The position numbers were made by a program, and so were the translations under genes. The notes under the pieces were generated by a model that did not search any database, was not told where the DNA came from, and worked only from the letters and a program-made list of their open reading frames with translations. A DNA stretch of 64,000 bases from Arenicola marina (Eukaryota > Annelida > Polychaeta > Arenicolidae), in NCBI GenBank assembly GCA_964019135.1, contig OZ025256.1, positions 40,148,035-40,212,034 of the forward strand, read 5' to 3'. Below, one piece after another: positions 57,112-64,000 of this stretch. Positions within the stretch are counted from its first letter, which is position 1. Each line of letters starts with the position of its first letter.

Positions 57112-57770
57112 TGAGAGGTCCACTTTATAAGTTGCTAGAGGTTTATATACAAAACACTCACCTTTAATTCTTACTTTTTTAGGTTCCAGAACATTACATT
57201 CCAGGAGTGTCTGACAGAAATAAGTTTCCTGCTACTAATACTCACTCAATTCTTTTATTTGGTCCGTTAACAACTTTTGCTGACAAGTTTTGTTGTCTTG
57301 TGTTGTGTCGTCTCACGAGACCGCTAGATGTCACTCGTTTCTTCCGGTAAACGCCCTCTGGTGAACTGGTTGCACATTTCCCAAAGACCTGGTTCCAACA
57401 CTCTTTCTGTTTATTAACAGTGACACATGTTTTTCTGTCATGTACAGAAGACAGGTGACACTTACTGTTGACAAACAGAACGGGAACTAGGTCTTTGACA
57501 AATGCGCAGCCAGTTTGCTAGAGGGCGTTGACCGGAAGGCACTAGCAACATCTAGCGATCTCGTGGGACGAGACAACACACGAAGATGGCAATGCTAGCC
57601 AGGAAAACTTGTTAGTGAACAAAATGAATGAGTTGAGCTAGTGTTAGTTGCATGAAACGTATTTCAGTCAGACACTCCTTGAGGATAATGCTCCTGAACT
57701 TAAACAACTAAAAATTAGAGGTAAGTGTTTGGTGTCAAAACCTCCAGCAACTTGTAAAGTGGACATCTCA
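57112..57770. repeat. ~325-bp inverted repeat (hairpin)
   Basis: Arms 57112-57436 and 57446-57770 are imperfect reverse complements around a ~10-bp centre. Matching blocks include GAGGTCCACTTTATAAGTTG with CAACTTGTAAAGTGGACATC; CAGGAGTGTCTGACAGAAAT with ATTTCAGTCAGACACTCCTT; and CGCCCTCTGGTGAACTGG with CCAGTTTGCTAGAGGGCG. Identity is roughly 75-85% by eye. The right arm has a short open frame ending at a donor-like AGAG|GTAAGTG; the left arm's equivalent is interrupted. Confidence 0.88.
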
Positions 57771-58820
57771 CCATTTTTTAGACTGAATATGGCAGTCTAC
57801 GCCGTGGCGGTAAGGACGGCCTATCAGTCTGCCGTAACCATTAACGCCATCAAACAGGGCTAGCCTACAGCCTCCCCTCTGGGTGATAGATGCAACCATA
57901 CACACACCATTAGAAAATGCCAAGTTCTGCAGTTCGGGGGCAAAGCGCTCGTTCGTTTCACAATGTCTCGCCTTTTTAACTTCATATCTTGATAAAGTTA
58001 TCTTTAATTAAACAACTTATCTAATTTTCGCTTGCATATATACTGGTTTAGTCTATATTCTTGCTACCAAAACAATACCTTCAACCTGCCTGGCTGATGT
58101 CACATAACGGAAATGGTGTGATCCAAATGACCGGCATAAAAGGTTACCGTAAAACTGCATAGATGCAATGCAGCACTCCTCATATGCCAGCATGCACTTG
58201 ACGTTTCAACACTCAAGTGAAAATGTACTCGCTAAAAAAAGACTAAACAAATAAAATTTTGTGCATAAATAAATTTTGTTTTACCAAATTGGCAGTGTTA
58301 AATAATAATAAGCTTAACACAAATTTGAAACATCAAGCGCACGATGAACTACACAGTTATAGCCTATAACTGCATCTACCAGTGTCTACTAAGTTAAATC
58401 ATCCACAATTCCTTTTCATTTGTAATTATTTTCAGCCATAATGGAACAGAACATAAATCAACAGTTAGACAAGGGAAAAAGTTTAATAAACAACAAATTG
58501 GCTACAGCCGCCGACAAAGCGACATGTTCGTGTTCAAAAGACGGCAAAACAACCGTCAAAAACAACAAATCACGAATATTTTCTGTGATAAGTCAAATGC
58601 CACGGAATGTTCTAAACTAAAACACTTCACAATAGCGGTTCCTACGCCCAGTCAATCCGACCTACGTACAGATCCAACTTATATATTGGAAGATAGCAAA
58701 ACTGGTCCAGCGATCTGCAAGACGGACTCCCCAAGTCAAAGAGCCATGTTGTCTTCTCCGACTCTCCATTTCTGGAACAGAGCTAAAATCAGGATTGTTG
58801 ATAGCGACAGCCACACTTAC
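57771..58820. other. Spacer, no gene confirmed
   Basis: A plus frame from ATG at ~58440 (MEQNINQQLDKGKSLINNK...) stays open for 56 codons after TTTTCAG and overlaps another frame to 58841. No domain or splice partner, so not called. Confidence 0.4.
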
Positions 58821-58886
58821 CTTGGCCAATATTCCACCTAAAACGCATATAAGACAAAACAACGACAGCATATATCCAGGTGGCAT
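58821..58886 (-). CDS. Candidate first coding exon: signal peptide
   Basis: From ATG at 58886-58884 the minus strand encodes MPPGYMLSLFCLICVLGGIL then AK and meets a perfect donor AAG|GTAAGTG at 58820. The 22 residues have a short polar start, a ~14-residue hydrophobic core and a small-residue end, a textbook secretory signal. The exon ends in phase 0. It is on the same strand as, and upstream of, the thyroglobulin-domain gene, whose next candidate exons start in phase 0, so it may be that gene's exon 1; no sequence in between proves the link. It might equally start another gene lying in the same interval. In-frame codons upstream of this ATG also exist. Confidence 0.5.
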
Positions 58887-59810
58887 TGTTCTTGCTTTAT
58901 TCCTAAACTGTTCTGTCGTCACAAAAGTCCAAGGGTAATGTGAAATTCACGTTCCTTTTCAAGTATAAAATCCTCTTCCCCGAGACCACTTTGCCATTAA
59001 ACCCCACTATTGAAACGGAAGTAGTATTACTCCGCGACGTGAACCTCTACGAAGAAGTATTTTCCTTTGTGGTGAACCTTAGAGCGGTTGTTTATACACA
59101 ATATACACTTCAACTTAATCCGTCTATGCTTTGTTTTCCGTATCAAGAAGTAAATGTTTAACTTTTAATTTAATTTGACTGTAGAACGAGAACTATTTTC
59201 TACGAATATACTCTGGATATTCTTCCGCTGGGTGATTCAGTGCGCTAGCAGGTTCCCGTGACGTCACGCATCTCATCACCCGAAACGGCGTCGGGGAAAC
59301 CCATTCGCGGTAAGAGTCCTCAACAACTTCACGGAAAGTTTTGAGTCAGTGAAAGTTATATATACATATGTCCGGTTCTATGCGACAAGTACCGGGCCCA
59401 GCTGACTCGACGAAACAACCTGGGTCAATACATTAATCGCTATATGTACATCAGTATTTAAATATTGGGGTTGCTTCGGGATTTACCCGTGAAACATATT
59501 ATGGCAATAGGTTTCGCACTGCTCAACACATTTGATAAAACATGATAATCAAGGGGAGGGGGTGGGGGGGGGGGGGTCAACAACGGCTCGACGTTACTGT
59601 TTGAGCATCATGTGGTGGAGGGGCTAATACGTCCAGACTACAGGGGCAGATTTAACACATGAATTATAACGCCCCTAAATAAATGATTAACAAATTAAAA
59701 TCGGAGCTCCTTAATTGCCTACCGTAATTATAATTATACCGGGATTGACAAGGAGCGCAACCATCTTCAGCGATCGACTCCATAGGACTTTTGGCGAGCG
59801 AAAAAATATG
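58887..59810. other. Upstream region of the signal-peptide exon
   Basis: Possible 5' untranslated or promoter region on the minus strand. A GTGACGTCACGCATC element occurs near 59261. A G-run lies at 59554-59576. No other gene recognised. Confidence 0.4.
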
Positions 59811-60113
59811 TGTAGGCTGGGCTCGCGTTAGCATTCGCCAATAGCCATTTGGCGAGAAAATTCGGGATTTGGCGATAAGAACTTCCTGGACACTCGCCAA
59901 AATGGCGAATATAAAATTTCAATTACAAACACATTTTTATTCATGTTCACATTACATGGTAGATCTACTACATTCATCTCCAATTATGAGATTTATAACC
60001 AATTTATAACCAATTTATAACCAATATATTTGGCTAATTTTGGCTAAGGTTTTTCCACGGAATTAGCCAAATTGGCTAATGAAAAAAATATCCTAGCGCG
60101 AGCCCAGTGTAGG
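59811..60113. mobile_element. 291-bp MITE with 6-bp target duplication
   Basis: The element is 59817-60107: CTGGGCTCGCGTTAG at the left and CTAGCGCGAGCCCAG at the right are inverted repeats, and TGTAGG flanks both sides (59811-59816, 60108-60113). Inside are GCCATTTGGCGAGAA/ACTCGCCAAAATGGCGAA, ATAACCAATTT in three tandem copies and TTTGGCTAATTTTGGCTAA. The disrupted site reads across as GCGAAAAAATATGTGTAGGG. Confidence 0.78.
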
Positions 60114-62252
60114 GTATTACGGGTTCCCCCAAAATTGCCAACACCTAATGGCGATTCTCCAAGAAAATTCCTGGATGTCAATCGCCGAGATCGGAACCCT
60201 TTTGAGGTATTCATTCTCCTCTTACGAAAGATTCGCTCTCAATACTGACGAGAAATAAACAGTTTAAATGGCAGGTGTCGTTTTTCCCCACCCCCTCTTT
60301 CCAGCCGGAGGACCAGCACCCCTATAGCCACCCAATTATTTTAGTGTGGAAGGCCACTTTTTGAAGCAAATCTGAGCAGCCCGGGGATGTAACTGCTGGT
60401 ATCAGCTAAGCACATGCGCTTACGTTTACAAGGCTAACTAGCGTTTTGTGGCAAAGCCGCATTTGTAGCCTACATAAGCGTGTTTAGTAATCAAAGCGGG
60501 GAGGGAGAAGGGGACGGGCGGGGGGGGGGGGGGACATGCGAGACAAATGTTTCCGGTCGTCGGTCTCCAGAGCGCAGCCAACCGACCTCTTCTCCTTATG
60601 TCATCAGTTTTGATTCGTGACGTGTCACGCCGCTGACTTGGACTCTCTTATATATATGGCTACCGGCAAAAAACTCTACTCCTATATATGCAATGCTAAA
60701 AAATCAGCACCCATGCAATGGACCAGAACTAAGTTACATTAGTTAATTTGGAATTGTTTTCTTTTAATTTATATAGCTAGTATTCATCAATAACGAACAG
60801 AAGCAATAATTAAGACCCTGCATCAATTATTATGACCAGTATTAAAAAGTTTAGCGGTGATCATCATATCAGAACGGGCTCGATCCTTTGTCACCCGAGA
60901 CCGATACAGTCCGCTATAAACATCAAACTAACATTACCGGAAATGTGGGTATAAATTGGGCCAGGAGGAAATTTATAAGGAAACCATTGCCACTGCGGGC
61001 TGACATCAGCGTCACGATGTGGAAAAGCTGTGCTTATGCACAAAGACGAATGGATCAAGGACTCGCGCGCGCAGAGTCGGATCCACGGGAAAAGGGTTTA
61101 AGGGGATTGCACCTCCACTCATTAGGAACCTGAGCATGCACTGTAAAAGTCGGGCTTTCCAGCGAAATACATCCAGGTGGGGGGGGGGGGGGTGTAAATT
61201 TAACAACTACAGGCAACAGTTATAGGGGGCATGCAGTTAATATACCCATATGTTCCATAACTTGGACGGTTACATGAAGCTGCATCTATAACGAGTCAGC
61301 ATTAAGTGACGTCAGTAATATATGTAGGCGAAATAAAACATGCTACGCATTTAAAGACACAATTTTCCAATTGTGTATTTATATAATATCTTTATACGGA
61401 ATGGAAATTTCGGGCAGTGGCCGGAACTTGCTCTCAAGAGATATGACGTTGGAAACCGACCGGTAATTGGGGTTTTGTATACTTAGATCATACCCGAGTG
61501 CATACCCGAACAGATTACGTACGTACGTTTCTAGGAAATTTCCAAAACATATTTTATCGGGTGGGAAATTGCTGTAGCCTATGCGGAGCATGATGAACTC
61601 TCTGACGAGGAAGAGGAAGTTAAATTGTACCCCACCAACTTGCCAAAATTATAATCTACATCCTTACTTAGATTTTTTTTTCTATGACTGAAGTAGGGTA
61701 AGTTTTTTTTATGTTTTATATCTTACCTCAGGATACCTTAGGACTTTTTGGTCGCAGGCTGCACGCCTCTTTCACCAAATCATACGTCTAACTGGATGTC
61801 CCATTCGAATTTCAGTGGATGATTCTTCCAAAAAGCATCTATATAGTCTGGATTTAAATGTTAACGCGGGAACTGTGACTGTGTCTTCTGTGAGGGAATT
61901 AGTGTATATGGCTTGAAAGCAGTTTCCTCTGGGACCGCCTAACATCTTCTTTCCCGTATCAGCCTCGTAACCCATATATTGGTGCTTTGCGGAGAGTTTC
62001 TTTTTTGCGTGGGGTATCGGGTATCTCGCCCGTCTCTGAGGCCATTACGATGTCCGTGTGCTCATCTTGTAGCAACATAGGAACTCAGGGAACCAGCGTA
62101 CCGTATTAGTGGCGTTCCAACGGATGACCGACCTGCATGTTTTGCTTTCCGATGTAAGTGGATTTCCGCTCTACAAGCGCCGGCTTTTACCAGTTTACGT
62201 CAGAAAGGTTCAATAACACCCATTTCGTGTTGAATTCAATAATATACCAGAC
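60114..62252. other. Upstream region of the PYCR gene; open minus frames
   Basis: No confirmed gene. On the minus strand 61772-62045 holds two overlapping frames that could be a frameshifted old coding piece (MASETGEIPDTPRKKETL, then ADTGKKMLGGPRGNCFQ in another frame); 61379-61591 is another open frame. Neither is recognised. The immediate upstream of the PYCR ATG has a TTTACGTCAG (CRE half-site) at ~62192 and no clear TATA box. G-runs lie at 60520-60532 and 61180-61192. Confidence 0.4.
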
Positions 62253-62337
62253 ATGACAGACACCAAGCAGTTACGGATTGGCTTCATTGGTGCTGGGAGG
62301 ATGGCCCAGGCGCTAAGTACCGGATTTAGCGCTACAG
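62253..62337 (+). CDS. PYCR: Pyrroline-5-carboxylate reductase, exon 1 (partial gene)
   Basis: ATG at 62253 opens [19 protein letters not shown] then ALSTGFSAT and meets the donor ACAG|GTAAGA at 62338, ending in phase 1. GFIGAGRMA is the glycine-rich nucleotide-binding loop (GxGxxA) at the N-terminus of P5C reductases, and the following [10 protein letters not shown] matches the family's A-x-GF-x-x-x-G helix end. The enzyme reduces 1-pyrroline-5-carboxylate to proline with NAD(P)H, the last step of proline synthesis. Animal proteins are ~270-320 residues, so about nine tenths of the gene lies downstream; I found no second exon before 64000. Which paralogue (PYCR1/2 or the PYCR3 type) cannot be told. 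Dinucleotide-binding relatives start similarly but with less overall match. Confidence 0.85.
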
Positions 62338-62543
62338 GTAAGACATATTCAGCTGGCCTACCCGGCCCGGCTCAAAATCGGGTCGCGTTATTTGACACAT
62401 CACTCATCAGTCATCACCTGATCACTCATCAGTCATCACGTCAAAGTTTAAGCTGGCGTGCGGAGATCGCGAATGGCTCAAAAAAAAAGTGACATGGTGT
62501 GAATCCAAATAACCACGAGCACTCGAATCAGTACGCTCCTATC
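62338..62543. other. PYCR intron 1, beginning
   Basis: Contains two ATCACTCATCAGTCATCAC direct repeats at ~62399-62440. Nothing else. Confidence 0.5.
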
Positions 62544-63100
62544 TAGCCCTGATACATGACTCATACGCGCTGGTACCCGACGCGCGAGAGTCATGAAGTA
62601 CAACCCACATGAGACCAGGAATTGGTAGGGGTGCATGTGCATCATGTAGCTATTTGCCCTTATCACTAGATACCCTACCACCAAAAGTGATGGAAAGTAA
62701 TTCCACAAGTGTTAAACTTTTCTTTCGTGGCTTCACATTCAATGTCAGCCTTTTATACATGCACTAAATAGCAAGTTTACGCAAACTCGCTCCGTCACTT
62801 TGAGAATATCGCAACGGAAAATAAGCCAAAATGGCGGAGCGAGTGTCGAGAAAAATGTGTTGTTTATGGCAGTAATGACACTTTTTTAAATCCCCCCAGC
62901 GAATATAAGACAACGAAAGAAAAGTTCAACAATTGTGGAATTACCTTTTATCGCTTTGGAAGGTAGACGATTTATTGATAAGAGCAAACGCCTACAAGAT
63001 GCACAAACACCCCCACCAATTCCTGGCCTCATGTGGGGTGCACGTCATGGCTCTCTCGCGCGTCTGGTACCAGCGCGTATGAGCCATGTATCAGGGCTAG
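62544..63100. mobile_element. Foldback (inverted-repeat) element in PYCR intron 1
   Basis: Arms 62544-62730 and 62911-63100 are imperfect reverse complements: TAGCCCTGATACATGACTCA with TGAGCCATGTATCAGGGCTA; CCACATGAGACCAGGAATTG with CAATTCCTGGCCTCATGTGG; AAACTTTTCTTTCGTGG with CAACGAAAGAAAAGTT. The 180-bp loop holds a second inverted pair (ACTCGCTCCGTCACTTTG / CAAAATGGCGGAGCGAGT). No coding sequence or clear target duplication. Confidence 0.85.
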
Positions 63101-64000
63101 CTCCTATCTATATATAATAACAGAGTATGCAACATCTCAGAGAGGCCTGACAAACATCGGCTATTTTAAAATATACCAGAGTTGTTAGGCATTTAAAAAT
63201 AAAGTCAAACAAAGCATTAGCGCTAAGTCTTACCTTTGACACCAAAAAAAGGTGAATGGACCTTGATTAAACTAAGAAATGGGGTAAAAACATCCAAATT
63301 GACAAAAATATACAGCCTCAGTCGCCATTTGCACCTCAGCACGCATGCGCATAAGCTAACAGGGATAGTCCATCCTCATTGGCCCAAAATTTTTTGACGT
63401 ATTTTGATGCGTTTAATGAAGTCTTGGGATTTCTATTTTTCCATGCACCTATGGGTGGCGGTTAAGCCGATTATTACTTGAACTGTAATATAAATGTTAT
63501 ACTTTTCATTTATAATCTTGCGCGGCATAACTACCATTACTTCAAAGATACAAATATATATAAATCTTAATTACATAAATGTTGTACCATATTGACACAT
63601 GCCGTCCAAATCGAAAGATTCTGTCTTAACATAACTCTTCTCTGATTAACTCGCATACGTCACTATATCTTGTCAATACCGGCGCACACCCATCCTCCAT
63701 CAAACACGTCGGCCCACAACGTTGGCATAAAATGTACAAGCTTATGATCAACTCTTAGTTGCTTTGACAACCCATGCTCCTCATTTATGTAATTAAGATT
63801 TATATATATATACACCAGTATACACCAGTAGAAACTAGCAATTTGAAGAACGAGTGATATTAATAGGTTACTTGTGAGAGCTTTTGATGACTTTTGATGT
63901 GAAACCTGACACTTTGCTCAACCGGTCTAGACAGCAATTAGCCAATGTGTTATTCACTGTACGTCGATCCACCCCCATACCCCCGACCCGCCCGCACTTA
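63101..64000. other. PYCR intron 1, continuing
   Basis: AT-rich unique sequence; TATA microsatellite near 63802-63812 and a TACACCAGTA direct repeat. No second PYCR exon recognised. Confidence 0.5.

Noticed and set aside
61379..62045. Minus-strand gene head-to-head with PYCR
   Set aside because: Open pieces are in different frames, no recognised domain; may be an old relic.

Overview
This window is animal (metazoan) nuclear DNA, most likely from a marine invertebrate. Amphioxus would be my first guess, at low confidence. The reasons are spliced coding exons with clean GT/AG borders, a thyroglobulin type-1 domain exon, tRNA-derived SINEs, hAT-like and Mutator-like DNA transposons, foldback elements, and an extreme load of minisatellites. 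Nothing in it is organised like a bacterial genome, and almost all of the very long open frames are stop-free tandem repeats rather than genes.

The main gene lies on the minus strand and appears to span most of the window. Its five best exons, in transcript order, are 37982-37884 (acidic, phase 0-0), 19108-19030 (acidic with Ser-Gly sites, phase 0-1), 4043-3819 (one complete thyroglobulin type-1 domain with six cysteines and CWCV, phase 1-1), 3204-3061 (hydrophilic Pro/Asp-rich, phase 1-1) and 859-740 (acidic, ending NPGWLAG, phase 1 at its start). All phases join. The product looks like a secreted or membrane-anchored acidic protein or proteoglycan with a testican/SMOC-like thyroglobulin domain. 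A possible further exon (43116-42847, phase 0-0) and a signal-peptide first exon (58886-58821, ending in phase 0) fit the same strand and phase, but linking them is inference. On the plus strand, exon 1 of a pyrroline-5-carboxylate reductase gene (62253-62337) begins near the right edge and runs out of the window.

Layout. 1-2391: two minisatellites clasping the 740-859 exon; the left array repeats the exon-intron junction itself. 2392-4465: compact exons and short introns. 4466-8527: a 1.9-2.0 kb tandem duplication made by recombination between two SINEs, next to a 200-N assembly gap (8759-8958). 8959-21085: a run of large arrays (24, 28, about 6, 15 and 46 bp units) inside one intron pair. 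21086-26513: unique and low-complexity intron. 26514-30453: a 3.9 kb AT-rich hAT-like insertion with 8-bp target duplications. 30454-45105: more minisatellites, SINEs and small transposons. 45106-53800: mostly unremarkable intron. 53822-56582: a complete Mutator-like element with about 500-bp inverted repeats whose FLYWCH/MULE transposase frame is broken by one stop codon. 57112-57770 and 62544-63100: long inverted repeats (hairpin formers).

The most unusual signal is the relation between minisatellites and splice sites: the array at 1-739 carries a perfect GTAAGT donor in nearly every 32-bp unit, the array at 861-2391 stops within two bases of the acceptor AG of the same exon, and two other exons of the same gene have arrays beginning about 25-40 bp after their donors.
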